The position numbers were made by a program, and so were the translations under genes. Shown here in pieces: positions 43,201 through 58,200 of a stretch of 64,000 nucleotides of DNA (positions within the stretch are counted from its first letter, which is position 1; every line of letters starts with the position of its first letter). The notes beneath the pieces are model-generated. The model searched no databases and was not told the DNA's origin. It worked only from the letters and a program-made list of their open reading frames with translations. The stretch is from Gymnogyps californianus (lineage: Eukaryota; Chordata; Aves; Accipitriformes; Cathartidae), in contig NC_059476.1 of NCBI RefSeq assembly GCF_018139145.2, positions 3,409,501 to 3,473,500 of the forward strand, read 5' to 3'.

Positions 43201-46200
43201 GTGAAGTATTTGCTTTGGTGGCTGCCATCAGCTCTACATTCCACAGCCTTTGGATGCAGTCAGCCAGCTGACAAATACACATGAAAAATGTATATAAGGC
43301 AAGTTTTAAAAGGAACAAAATATGCCGACTCCATTCCTGGTACTCTATGTTCATGTGAAGATGTGTGAACATGAGTGACCTCCATGCATTCTCACACTCA
43401 CATCCCTTCTGCTCAACAAAAGAAAACATCAGAGCTTTCTTCAGGCATAAGATAGGGATATTGCACCTTCGAAGTAACATAAAACAGCTTATTTGGGAGC
43501 GGAGTCACGGTATTACCTACTCTTGAAAGCAAACTCATCCTCTTCCTTTGTGCTATTATTCATACCCACAGAGAAGTAAAATGCCACAGAGCCTGTTTTC
43601 AGTGTACTTCAGTACAGAAGTCTCAACTATATGGCAAACAATATTCCTCTTTCCATTTAACTTGGGATTCTTCTGTTTTCTTAGAGACATGTTCTGCTCT
43701 AAAGCAAAACAAAGCCCATGGGCAGAGAAAAGGCTGGATAGTACACACACTCAGTAGATGCTTTTGCTGCATCCAGACAATTTAATCCAAGACTGTGTGG
43801 CAAACAACCCACCCTCCATTCACAGAGGAAGGGGGACAAAGAAGGCAGGAAAGTCAGCACATAAAACCCCAGTCCAACTGCGAGGAGCAGAAGCTCCAGC
43901 AGTTCTATGAACTTACCATTCTGGGTAAGTTTTGTTGAACACACTAGAGTAGAAATCTGGAAAGAGTCTTTGCTGATGGTGCAGCTTCCGAGGTTCTGCA
44001 TGCTCTTCCCTGTTGCAGAGTGTCCCTTTTCCTCCAATTCTATTTTAGTGGATGGCAGACTTAAATACGTCGAGGCATCCTCCAGCTTCTTTGCTTCTGC
44101 CTACAGTGGTGTTTTAAATACAACATGAAACCATTTGAAAATATCCAGTAAAAAAAAAACTTGTTAATAATAAAATTTTATTATTTACACTGGATTTTCT
44201 TAGGTTTGCTCCAGAATTGGAGCTATCCAATGGGTCTTTAACAACAGTGATTTAGCACTAACTTGTCCACAGATTAGAGCCAAGATGTGATATTTAAAGG
44301 GCTACAGAACTAACTTTTCCCAGCCATGAAAACCCACATAAAACTCAGTAACAAGTGCCTTTGAAATTAAGACATCCCCAGCAAAACATATTCAAGGTTT
44401 AACAATCAATCTGCCAAATATGCAAATTGCACAGTACTTGCTATTTAGTTGCTTGATCTAACAGAATAGTCTAGAACAGATTTTTTGTGCGATTCCATAA
44501 CAGCAATTCACTAAAAGTCAGTCAGCTGAGCTAGCTACTATGGAAAGACTAAAGTATCTCTAAATTCTACCTTGTAAACTATAAGGTCATGTTCTCCATC
44601 TCTCAAAGTTGTTCCATCATATCTCATGAGCTTCACAAATGCTAGGGCAAATATTTTCTCAGATTTATCTTTGGCTGTTACAAAAGAAAAAAAAATGACA
44701 CAAAAACAAAAAAAAAATCACCACATAATTAAGTATTTGATACTTATACAGACAGTCCACCTAAATCTCAAAAACACAGATAACCTCTAAATGAATGACC
44801 ACAGTAAAGATTCTCAGATGGAGAAAGTGTACAAGAAATTAGGAGAGTCTTCTAAACACAAGACAGAACCAAAAAAATGCAAAATAAATGCGTAAGAATC
44901 TGACCACACCAACAGTAACTAGATGCTTAATATTTCTATATTCTGTCTGTTCTTTTAGAAAGCTGGATTAAGGCAACTTTTTAAAAACAAAACAGAAATT
45001 TGATGCATTTATAGTGTTCAGGTTTTTAGAAGTCAGAAGAATGGCAGTGCTTGGTACCTAGAATAATGATTTAAAGACCAGCATCGAGGATCTCATCAGG
45101 GCTCTATCATTTGGGGGGGGAACATCAGAACCAAAACAGAAACTGGATCCATAACTACAGATAAGGCTCCTAAGCTTCTGAAAGCTGACCCACTCTACAA
45201 CCAACATGAGCTAGAAAATGCATTTAATTTGCTCTCATTGTTCAAAATCTATTATCAAAAGTTAAGTAAAAACAAAGCAACAGGGTAAGTAGAAATCACA
45301 AAGTGAGTTAAGAAGTAAAACCAGAAGGAAAGTACAATCAACTTGAGATAGACCAAGAAGCCTGTGAGAAAGCCCTGCAGCCCTAAGGCACGGCCTCTAT
45401 TTAATATTTAAACCACGGCCAACCTAAATTTTTGAGCCATCATAAAAACATTTCTGACTAGTAATTTGTAGCACACATTCATAATTTTGACACTAGTGAC
45501 ACTGATTTTTGGCACATTGTTTTCATTGGCAAGTACCATTCTCTAAACTAAGTAAATCTTTTATTAATGATCAATTTGCGAAATATACAGCTTCAATTAA
45601 ATAATCGCTATCGGTAACATACTACATATTACACAGATAAGTATTACACATCTTAAAATGCATCCAGTGGACACTACCTGATTAATGCTTTTGTCTACAC
45701 ATTTATTCTACAGCAAAAAAAATTTTGCTGCAGATTTAGAAAGGCTTTCCTATCAAGAGAGCCAGCCCCTCTAATCACTATACGGAATGAACATTATCAC
45801 AAGCAAGGCAAATCCCCAAACTTTACTACAAAACAACTGTAGACAAATGGAAGATGTCTAGCCGTCTCGATCTGAACCTCAACAGCTCAAAGCATCTCAG
45901 CTGCCAGCAACATTACAGGAAAGCCGAGGAAAACCACAAGCTCTCAAATATCTTTTAGACCAAAATTACTTCAAAAAAACCACAAGTCAGTCTGAGAACC
46001 AGAAGCAGAAGCCAAGTTTCTTAATAGCTAAATCTTCAATTACTGATGCTAAGCCTACTGTAAACTTTTTCACATTCCCATTTCACACGTGGGGTTGTTA
46101 AATATCTTTAGTACTCCCTACTCACCTACCTCTAAGATACACAATACCACAACCCTTTCAATTGCTAACTGAAAGCTTTATTCACTAGCCCTTTTATTTG

Positions 46201-49200
46201 ACTTGGAGAAGTAACTGGGCAGGAAAGGAAAAACTTGATGTCAATAGGTAAGAGTGAGGAAGATGTAAATGGAAAAAGAAGCTGAGATGCTAACATAAAA
46301 TAAGCAGGCAAAAAATTTATCCCCGCACTAAAAGCGATCACAACAGTCAATTACAGATTAGGAACGTTATGCCTCTTTCAGCAGATTTTGGCACCAGACA
46401 CTGACAAGAACCATAATGAAAAGGCTGAATTACTCACAGTCCTGTGATGATCTATGACGGAACGTGAACCTTAAGTGACTGCGGTTCACATCTTCAATGG
46501 GAATTGCGACCTTCACGTATTAGGAAAGAGGACGGAGAAAGAAAACAGTCAGTACAGTATCTTCAAACATCATCGACCACTACCAAATTTCATCTAGACA
46601 TCTTGCAACAATATACTTGGCGCTTTCAAAAAGACTGTTAAGTACCAGCTTCATTTTGCCATAGAAGACCTTGAAAGGTCACAGATTCACCAGGAAAATC
46701 ACCAATTCTTGCACCAAGAAAGAGAGAAGGAATGAAGCAAGACTTAAGTTACCCGACACGACCTGCAACTTCAGATGTTGGGCTGTCACCTCAAAGCCTC
46801 CCCTACCACTCCCCCCAGCTCAGGAATGAGCCCCTCTTGAGTTTGACTGGTAGAGGTGAACTTGATTATCAACAGCAGCAAAGTACAAATTCTTAACATA
46901 TCCGTTACCCATGCAACACTTGTACTACATATACTCTTAGTGTATCTCTGATCCACATGTAACCAACGTGCAGAGATGTAACCAATGCTCTTCTCCCCCA
47001 GTATTTTTGCTAAAGCCATCGTATTTTCTTAATCATACCCACGTTCAGGCTCTGCGCCGTATGCTGCTCCCCAACACCACGTCTAGGTTTCTGCCGTTCC
47101 CTAGCAGCCGCCTTCTGTCTACAGATGCAACAAGAGCACCTCTGGACTTAAAACAACGGTATGGGGAGTAGCTCTAAGTCGCTTCTCAGTACACATACAC
47201 TGCTCCCACTGACTACAGCTAGACAGAATTTATTTTATAAAGCTAACATCAGCCTCCTCTAATATTAAAACTTGGCATTTAAGCTAAAATGTTATTACCC
47301 AAGCAAATTCAGCAAGCTTAAAGCACAGTCAGCCAGATCCCAAAACACTGATGAGTTCAACACTATGGCAATTATGTTTTAACGTTAATACCCTGCTTCT
47401 CTAGATCAGCTTCATGGAAATAGAGTAAACCATTCCTAAACAGAAGTTGGAATGCCCCTGTAACAGTCATCTTGACCAAAAGGATGAAATAACATTCATT
47501 ATGCAATAAAAGTCAAACCTATTTTCCAGCAGTCTCTGAAAGCCTTCCTTAGTTGAGCTATTCCTTTTGTCCTGCTAAACACAGTCACAAGCATTGAATT
47601 TCCCTAGTTTTGTTTCTCAAGGCTTTCCACTGAAACCTGTATTAATTGCATATTAACCCACACAGAGGAAGTTATTGTAACAGTTTATATACCTTTACAG
47701 TCTCAAACCAGCGAGGCTGCTTTACTTGGTAATATATTACTGACTTGTACTCTGAGATGGCTTCATCACCAGCGCCAGGAAAAATAACACTCTTGAAAAC
47801 ACAAACAAAAGAGAAAATGTTTATGTCTATTTTAAACTCCACTTTTTCATTCAAATAAACAAAACAAAAAAAAAAAAAATCAGTGAAGTAGGTCAAAATA
47901 CGACAGAATGGCTCATGCTCAGAGCTCCTCATGAAATTAGCAAAGTGCACGCATTGATACGACAAGATGTATTTAGTTATGACAAAGGAGAAAGTTTTGT
48001 TGTGAATAAAAATAGGGACTTAAGTTGACAAATATAGAGAAAGATGTTGAAGAGGCTTAAACAGATACTTATCAAAATCAAAAAACCCCAGACGTTAAAT
48101 ACTTCAATACCTCTAATCTTTTGCCATCTTCATCATAAACAGATACTGTAACTTCTACATTCTTTGCTGTTGTTTTACTGCCTTTGTCAAAATCTCCCTG
48201 AACCAATGTTACATAGATGTCATTACGAACATCACCTACAAGAAAAAGCAAAGCACAAAGTTCTTAGCCATTTTCACAGTACACCTATTGATTTGTGAAA
48301 CCAATGACACGTAGAAACAACAACCAACACATTTTAGTAACAGCAATCATACATATATATATATAGGGAAACGTTTAAAAGCCACAGTATCTTGAACATT
48401 CAAAACTAGTAGCACTGAAAACAGCTGTTTAGCTAAAATTGTGCTAAGACTTCTAAAGTCTGAACTATCAACTCATAGCACAGCAAGCTGAATCTAACAA
48501 CCAAACAAGCAAACAAACAAAAAAAACCCACACATTATTTCTGCACTGAAAGAATACCACATCATCATTAAGAGTATGTACCATATCACTCAAAAAACAC
48601 CTCCGTTCCACTTTTTTTAACACAACTTCTTTCATTATTAATTTGAAAGGATGAGTTTCACCACAGTCATTAATTTATCCCATACACAGATATTTTGCGA
48701 TTTAAAAATATTTAACAGCCTACAGAGGTCTGTTTAACTTGTTACCTTGGGAAGTGGTTTGATGTTTTTGCTGGCTTGGGGGTTGCAGGGGAGGGTTGTA
48801 TTTAGCTTTATGTCTTAAAATGTTCTTCAACTACACCCCAATTCAATTGAAATTTTGAAAATAAATTGGGGAAACAGGGATTTCCAATAATTTCATGAGG
48901 CAGATGGTTTACACGCCAACATACAGTCATAACAAGCAGAGGCACTGAGGCACTTACACCATACTGGATATATAGTAAAACATCTGACAAATGCACAGGG
49001 AGAGCTGGAACTGGGCTGGAACTGGGATGGGCTTTGAAAATATCTAATGGATCCTCCAGAGCCCATCAATCTGAAAAGGACAGTGCAGGGTTTTTCCTGT
49101 AGTCTGTTGCTTATGGCAGTTTTTATTTCGAGAAGCATCACGTTTTTGGGGGGTTTTTTTGTAAACACCAGAATTGAACATTCACGGAATATATGTATTA

Positions 49201-52200
49201 AGAAAAAGACAATATGGCTTTCTTTCAAAAACATTATCCAAATCTAGTACAAACCCAAAGAGACTTGCGTATCTCTGAATCAAGCCTGTTCCTCTGAAAA
49301 ATCTTTCTGGTTTGGATTTATCACAGGAGATATAAGTGCTACATATGCCCTTGCTAGGGAGATAATATGAAGTGTGTACTTCACATACATTTTTCTTCAC
49401 TGGAAAAAGAGGAGAATTTCCACTGTCACTGTGATATCATGTCTTTTTGGGGGGGTTGTCAGTTTTATTTATTGATGCAGCACATGTGGCAGGTATTACC
49501 AAAGTATTTTAAGTTTATTATAAATGAGGCAAAATCCTTTGATGATCCATTATTTCTAATGTGTACCATACCTCAAATTCATCTTTTTCCTCCCCCCAAA
49601 GCTTCCATACATACAGCTATTTAAAGAAGGTTAAAATATAACAAAGCAGCATTAATTCACACAATGGCTTACCAGGCATAATAATCTCAGGAAACCCCAT
49701 TTTCCGAGCCACGGCTGTTGACCTATCCACTAAGTGTGGAAACTCTTTCCTAATCTGATGAATATCTCCTGGAAGAAGTTTCAAAGTCACCCACAAACCT
49801 GTCGTGCAAAAACCACAATTATTAAACTGGTGGGATTTTTTCTAGTTACTAAAGATTTCTTTTTACACATTCTAAAATGTAAGAACATACATTAAGGTAA
49901 CTGCTCTTCATTTACAAAAAATACGCTTTACAAAGTATTCTAAAACACTCAAAAAAAACCCTCACCGCTTCAAGTGGAAACATGAGTACAGCACACATAA
50001 GTATGTCTGATTATATCAGACTTTCTGGAAAACTGTATAAAATCCTCACCTGGAAGCTGACTGGCTAATAAAAAACCTTGGAAACTGGAAATCTGTGCAA
50101 GATAAGGATTCAGGCCTTTGCACTGTGCACTTTGCAGCAATACCATCTAGAAGGCGTCTTAGTAGGGAGGAGTTAGGCAGGTGTTCAAAAACAGATGCAT
50201 GCAGCTTCCCTTACATGGGCTTACTAAAGCCAAAAATTTTATTGACAGTCTAAAAATTTCAATACAACAGGTCTCCATTCAGAAGAAAAACAGGTTAGTA
50301 AGACCATACAACAGACAGGAAGAAGGAAACACTTGGTTATCAGCTGGACCTACTGAAGTCTGGACTGTGAAAATGCAAGCAAGCCTACTGCGCCCTTGGC
50401 ATGAAGCCGGAGCGACCCCAGAAGAATCCCTCCTCCTCGCAGAACTAGACTTCTCTTATCACTGAAGTCTTCCACAAAGGGTCTCGTGGAAATACAGTTA
50501 TCAAGCCATTAGCAGAACTGCCTCAAGCCTGTATCTATCCTTTGAACTCTCACAAGTTCTTTCTAATGAAATGTTTATCTTCCACAGGAAGAAAGAGAAG
50601 TGGCAACACTGATTTGAACAGAAAAACTTCAGTATTACAACCAACCAATATCGAGATGCCAACAAAGACAGCACCAACAGCAGATACGTACCCTGAATTG
50701 ATTCATCACCACCACCCCCGTAAGTTGTTTTTACTGCACTGAGCTCAAAGAAATCTACAGCATCAGCTTTACACAGTTGACATTTTTCTCTTCAGTAGCA
50801 GAAGCAGCCACTAAAAAGCTCCTGCTTGCCAACTAACATCAGGCACACTTGTTATAGGAAAAAGAAAGATAGCAAAGTGAAAAAAAAACCCAAACAAAAA
50901 CAAACCCCAAACCCAAAAAACCCCAAAGAAGTCTTACACTTGGTAAAGTGACTGGCAATCAAGTTTAAGCATGAAATAATTACAGCAGCAATTTGCAGAA
51001 GAAAATCCTAAAATTGAAATCTATGAAAAATACCCAAAAAATATTCATCTTTAAAGCAAATTGTGGGTTATCCTGTTACACACACAATTAACTATACATT
51101 CATGCTGTATATATTTGGCAGCTAGCTTTCTTTTCTATTAAAATCTCTTATAAAAGACTACATACTGACTTGTTGCCAGAGATGGTTCTAACAGCTGCTA
51201 TTTCATTAAACAGTAACTGTACCTACACCGACTGGCTAAGCAACAACTCTTAATCCTTTTGTGTTTGCTTGGGCGCCTGTCTTAGGGAAAGAATCTGAAA
51301 TGAATCAAAAAAGCTGAAACGTTTCCTCCTTTCCAATACACATTGGCCGCAAGTGAAAACAGGGGGGAAAAAGCAGATCTAAGTTTTCCTCTTTAGGTAG
51401 TGGATAACATTAAAAAGTTTATTTAGATTTTTATTTGTTATTAATTAGTAAAAAAATCAGCAAAAAAGTATGTAATGTTCCTTGGGTCTATTGTTCAGAT
51501 ACCCCCTACAAGTGATACAGGTATCCACATACACAGTGTTTGGTGGAAACTCCGCATTGGCCTGCATAACACCATATTAATGCAGACTCCCAAAAAAATA
51601 CTGAAGCCAGTACAGTAACAACTGAGCCATCACACAATTCACTTTTTAGCTGGGAGACACATTATGATCATGAAGTGTTGTATACACACAGACAAAAAAA
51701 AAAAGCCAACCCAGACTTTGGAAGCTAACTCCGTTTCACGTCAGCAGAGCACACGCTGAGTTATGAGCGGTGACAGCAGTCGCCCGTAAGACAAGGTATC
51801 AGCGGGGTTGCCTTGCTCTGGCTCCGTCCTTACCACCTCCGAGCTCAGGCGGGTGCGGTGCTGGCGGGAGCAATGCCCTGGTCTTCTTGAGAGGGAGCCA
51901 AATGCTGCGAGTGCAGCTGCAAAGCGGAAAAATAAGGCGAAGGAAGGGAAGGAAGAGAATATCCCCTCCTTCAGCATTACGTGGACAAAGTCCACAGCTC
52001 AAGGGCACGAGAGCCGACTCCCTGAGTCATCGTTTCCAGTACAGAAATACAAAGATGTCCAAGCGATGGACAACGCAGAGAAAGGACAGACAACCTGCAG
52101 AGTTAACACAAGGTGGAGGGGAAGGTGAGGGGCAGGGGGGGATAGCAGAACGAGCCCTGAAGGGTGGGGAAGAGGGGGAACAAACTGTGCAAACACATTT

Positions 52201-55200
52201 TCTGTTACCAAACAGCAGCGAGCAAGTGAAGGTAATATTATGCACCCTTGATTCCAAAATTAAAATCATCACATGTTGCAAATCAAGCGATGAGCAGTTT
52301 TAGGTACACCGGTGTATATAAAGAACAGTACATACCCTGACCCTTGTGGTTAACTTCTTTAGCAGCAATCACTTTGTTTATAACAGTCTGAAGGAAATCA
52401 TTCTCCCCTGCCACCCTGGGTGAAAAACGGGATGATATGTTCAGCTGCTTGTGTCGAATGGCGTCATCCAACGCTAGCCTGGAGGATGCACATGACGACC
52501 AACACCAGGAAACAAAGGGTCACAGAAAACCAGAAGTCACAGTAACAAGGGAACACAAAAGATCGTATCATAGTTGTGACAAAGAGTATTTATTAGTCAA
52601 CGCAAGACAAAGGACAGGAAAGGTAACAAGAAAGACAGAGGAAGATCATTAATCAGAAGAATGCTGATCTACCACAGAGAAGTACAGCGCACTTGCGTTG
52701 TTACTTCTCCCTTCAGGGACATGCATGCACAGGCCCCAGTAACACTTCGTGAGGACAGGAAGGATGTCTCCCACCTGAGAATCCCCTGTTAAGCAGTGAA
52801 AACTTATACAGGCAGTTTTCTCTTTAATATATATAGCAGACTGGCTCTGCAACACCTCCAGGGTCACTTCTGTCATTCTATAGGTTAAGCAGCAGTGCAT
52901 ACCGTCTGAAGGAAAAGCTACTGTAAACCTCACAGAAATGGCATAGGAGAAGAAAAGCAGATAACCCAAATGTTCTGTTAAACTTGATGAAAAAATGAAA
53001 AGATGGGAACTATAAACAAAAAGTAGCATTAAGTGTCATTTAAGTGATCTTGCCAAGTGCTTTTGACAGCCATTGTGTTGGTGGCTAGTGAATGAATACA
53101 AAGAAAGAAAGATATGAAAACAGAATTGCATGTTGTACAACAGAAGCAAAGCATGGAATGAGAAGAAAAATGTGGCTCATATATACAGCCTAAGTCTACG
53201 TTGGAAATAATGACACCAGTATTCATCACGTATTTTCACATTATTCATATTCTTTGGAATATACTTTTTCAGAAGAATGTTTTAATTTAGTACGAAAAAA
53301 ATCACATTGTACATCTTTTCAAAAAGCTGATTTATATATACAGAAAAAATAAATCAGTGTTAATGGAGCAGAAAACTAGATGTTCCATTAGCATCCACTT
53401 TGATACACAGATTCATTTTCATTGCGTACTTCCACACTCACTAAAAAATAAGCTTGCTATTGTTCACCACACAATAAACATATCATGAACGCACTCTTCC
53501 CTAAAAATCCCTGTTTTCCTTGCAAAATGGAACTGTACTTCTCATTTTCACATTAACACCCTCTACACCACTCCAGCAACACTGCTGCATACAAACGAAA
53601 CCGATTCAGATACGAGGCATACACCCGCTCGGCTCCCTATAGCACCTGCAGACCTGGCGATCCTCTCGGTAGCCCTACCTCTTCAAACCACACGGGCTTC
53701 CTGAATTAAGCCTATTTTCCAATATAAAGTTAATTTGAGATTACATTATTTCTAGCTTTTTTTTTTAAAAAATATTATTAAAAACCCTCTGAATATCCGT
53801 TAGTATATTAATCAAGGAATTTAGCTAACATAACCATGTTTTGCCTTTTTGAACAGATGGCAGTCTAACATTTCACACAATGGGAAAACTAAGCATTCAT
53901 ATTTTATGCACGTTTATTTGACTTATCCTTTCTACCTTTCCCCACTTCACGGACTAAAAAAAACCCCCATGAACTACGGATGGAACAGAGTATTTGCCAC
54001 ACATTCTCTTTTGTTAATAAGCTTTTACTTTGAAAAGCACTTTCTCTGCACATATCTATACATTCACAAAAATTCAGGCTATTAAACCTGTATTTCTTAA
54101 TATGATTTTGTGGCTTGAAGTCAAAACTGATCTTTGATACTACGTTAAATTCATACACGTCCGTACTTTAAAGGACACCAACTCCGTATTTGCTATTAAA
54201 TAATTCAATTATTGTAAAATAGTATCTGTCAAACTCCATGTCAGCAACCTTAGAGTCAGTGTGGAAAGGTCTGCCTAAGGAAAGGAAATACCTAAGGTTT
54301 CTGGTAAAAGTCTCACATGATAAAGTTGAATTATGAGAAGATATTGCAGGAGGTATATCAAGCCATCCTTCAAATTCTCAACTTTTGTTTGTACTCCAAT
54401 TACTGTGGCCTCTACTATGAAATTATATCTCCTACCAAGAAAAAGATTAATGTTATCATTTACTAATTTCACAGAAGTCATCTGCAGTGGATGTTGGTAA
54501 CGCTGCTGGTCTTCAGCAATCTCAGGCAGAGCTAAACCAGCAATGTACTGATTTTAAGCATTTCACCTCTTACACATTATCACCTCGACATCTTTAAACA
54601 AAAAGAAAACAAGACTGCAAAACTCGGAATGCATGCTCTAAACTCAAGACTTAAAGTTTCTGGGGCTATCAGTATTATACCTAATGGGAAATTATCAAGA
54701 AGAAATATTAGTAAGTGTTACTCCAGATAAAATATCACACTGAAATAAACTAACTTCAGAATACCTACAGAACACTTCTTCCAATCAAAAGTTTAATTTT
54801 TTTTTTTTTAAATGAAAGTTAAAATCTTAATTCTTCACTTCTGCTTATTCTTTAAACTATTCCCTACTTACGGTTGAAATGGTATGAAGTGCTGTTTGTC
54901 CTCATCATCAACTTTTCCGTTAATTATGTCAGTAACGTCCATTACTGAAAACAAAAATAAAGTGTACTGAATTAAGTGATCAACATGGGAAAAGGGGTGC
55001 TGAGGGAATACCCTGGGGGACTGGAAGCAATGCTGACTCAGAAGCGGGATGGAGTTATCAACTGCGCGATTTCAGAATCTTCCTATAGAATAAAATCACG
55101 TTGCAAATAACCTTTGGCATCTCTAGCTAACACAAGTCCTGGAAGCTACAGTAAATTCTACAATAGAGTCTGATTAAATTTGGAACAATTTTGAGTTTAT

Positions 55201-58200
55201 ACAACGCCACAGGAGTTTCACACACCCAACTTTCTATGCAAGAATATAATGTGATACAGACAGATATAGTGCACAGAGAGCTACCTGCTACTCCAAAAGG
55301 TCGCCGCAGCCCAGAGGTTAGTTTTCTCGTGTTGTTGTCCCTCAGCTCCATTCTGCCCACTCGCACAATCTGACAGACGAAACTGATTTTCTCTCTTTTC
55401 AGGTCTTTGCTGCCCAGGTCCTAGAAATAGTAGTTTCTTCAGATTACTTCATAATAATTGAATTTCTAGTTCCATTTTAGTAGGCAGAAGGTTTGCTGCT
55501 CAGAATTCGCCTTCGCCGTGCTACGCCAGCACCAGGGCAAACTGTTCTCAGAGTAAAGGAGTTTTTGCAACAGTACTTAAACGTCTTATCTTGACTCCTG
55601 TGTAAATTAATTGCTTAGGAGGCCAAATAATTTCTAGTAAGTTAAAACTTCGAAGAGCAACTTTGGTTTTAGCCAGGTGTCAAGAATATTTAGTAGTCAC
55701 TTATGAGAAACGTCTCATGTCAGCCTTCCCCAGGATCACTACCTGCAGAGATAACTCTGCACTGTTTACATACAGATCATTACATTCCTCAGTCATTCAC
55801 AAGCTACGAAACAAGGGCTTTAAAATTTGCCAGCTGAACCAAGCGCACGCACTTACGGTGAATACTGCTCGAAGGTTATGCAATCTGTCTATATCTTTAG
55901 GGAGTCCACAGCTTGACCATCGCACCAAGTAGTTTTCACTGAAAGAACAATATTTTGAGGACTCTTTGTTTAAATGGCTTCCTTTAACACAAGCAGATAA
56001 AATCAACTTCAGTATTTACAGAACACTATTTTAAACCCGATCTACTTATCCTAAACAAATGAATGTTTACGTAGTGGAGAGCTGGCATTTCCCTTTGTGT
56101 ACATCATTTACAAAAAGAAAGATTTTTATAAGGAAGGACTTTTAAGGAAGCAGGGGATGTAGAAATCGAACTCTCAGATTAGTGCCAAGGCTGCTGCTAA
56201 GCGAGGGCATGCAGCCTTGCAGGTGCATTCACGTCTCATTTAAGCTCTGCACTTGGGGAACCACAGGCACAGCGCGATGAGGAACAGCGCGACCCTGAAA
56301 CCTACCCAAGGTGAAGAGACTTGCCCGATGCTGTGCTGAACACGATGACAAAGTGCTGCTGCACTGCTCCTTCCCAGATGACACTTTCCTAAGCCTTTCA
56401 CAGAAATGTGACTTTCATAAGCCCTCTCATCCTGCTACTATAACTGAGTAAGCACAGATTAGGGAGTACACTAACCTGATAAATTTTGATTCCAGTGGAT
56501 CATAGAGAGACATCAGGACTTCAGCATCTTCCCCTATTTTACAGACTACATTTTTTAAATTTACAAATAAAGCAAATGAAGGAGTGGCAGCAAACTTGGC
56601 TTGTCTGTTGATATCGATATTCTGTTTCTGAGACTGTAATTCAAGAACAGAAGAAACTTAAGTTTAACTTAGCCTAATGAATATCCAACCGCTATAAAAT
56701 TTTCCTAAAACCTTTTAGACAGAAGAAGAGGGGTTTTCTGTTGAGTGTCTACTCCTGTGATCTTTGTTTATACTAGGATTTACGACAGACTTCATTTTCT
56801 GGATCTGTCTTGAAGTGCCACACTGTAAGGAGAAAGGAAAGGGGGGGAGGCGGAGAAAAGAAACGGGGGTGGAGAGAGATGTCTTCACTTATTCAAAACA
56901 GACCTACACAAATGGAGGAAAACATAAAGCCTCAAATATATCTGACAGAAAAAAGAAGTTTGTTCTTTGTTTTGCCTGATGTTTTTCTGACAGGTACAGA
57001 GTGCCAAGAAAGACAGGAGAGCAAACAGTGCCATTTCTAGAGGTTACCCACCCCTTGGACTTTAGCTCCCATAAGCTTTCCACAAACTACTTTATCGAGG
57101 CAGAAGGGAGGAATGCACATGGGACAAAAAGGAAACTGGCTGAGGCAAGGACAAACAAACAACTTCAGATGCAAAAATGTAATAGTTTAAATCCCATTTA
57201 AACTGGTGTATTTTTACACCAAGTTTGGTAAGGGCTGCAAGCGTGTGTACGGCCCATTACAACTCAACAGGACGCAGTAACTCATTAAGTTGCACTAACG
57301 CACTCATGAGCGACTCCTCAGGAATACCATGCTCCACTAACTGCTGCTGACACGGGCAGGACTCCTCACAACAGAAGTGTTCTCCCTCTTAAAAATAAGG
57401 ATTTGAATTGCAAAGAAGCTGACTATTCAAGTCTGTCTTTAAATTTCCCCTTGTATTTCAACAAATAAATTTTCAGGATTGGTGTACAGAAATCATACAA
57501 ACATAATTCTACTTGATTCTCAAAAATAAACTCTCATGACAACCTAACATACAAACCTGCTACATATGCATCTCTGATATTAAACTACAAATGTAGTCGA
57601 CTTACTGATACAGGTCTTAACCATAAATTCTACTAAGCCCTTTAAAGGATGAAAAAGACAATTAAACAGCCTAAGACATACCAAAGTTCTTACAAAATGT
57701 TTAAGCTTGATAACTATTCATAAATGTATCAAATTCTTCATTACCAATGCTAAACATAACAGTCACCTAGTTAGTTTACAGTCTAATGTTTCAAAGGGAA
57801 AAGCTACAGTGCATAGTATATCTTACTTTTTCCTCCTGTAGCCTCTCTTCAACTTGCTTAGAAGCTATTTCATGTGCTCTGAAAAGGCTAATTGTGCTGG
57901 TCTGCTCTGGGTCCAAAATATTGCCATCTTCATCTCTAACGACCAGATCTAAATCAAGAATTCTAAACAAACAAAAAAATATGCTTGTGAATTAACAGTG
58001 CTCAAATAAATCCTTAAAAAACACCTGCCAAGTGTTTAACACTAAAGTCATGCACACCTGACGTATGATAGAAAAAAAAAAATATTTGATACATGATGAA
58101 ACAATTTAACATGTCACCAACCCCGGAGATAACCACCCCTGGCTGGAAGTCACTTCTTCCCACAGCACAGAAAGAACAGATGTAAATGAAATAGCAGAAC

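Noticed and set aside
51770..52303. 177-codon plus-strand ORF whose start reads TAVARKTRY, like the DOCK1 exon sequence TAVARKMGF at 49673-49798
   Set aside because: Six matching residues are expected about once or more by chance when 788 codons are compared with six frames of 64 kb. The match does not extend either way, and a stop lies just upstream in frame. The ORF length is explained by GC-rich, stop-poor sequence.
52649..53029. 126-codon minus-strand ORF in sense with DOCK1
   Set aside because: It is intronic. The DOCK1 frame joins across it without need for an extra exon, and the translation matches no known DOCK1 segment.
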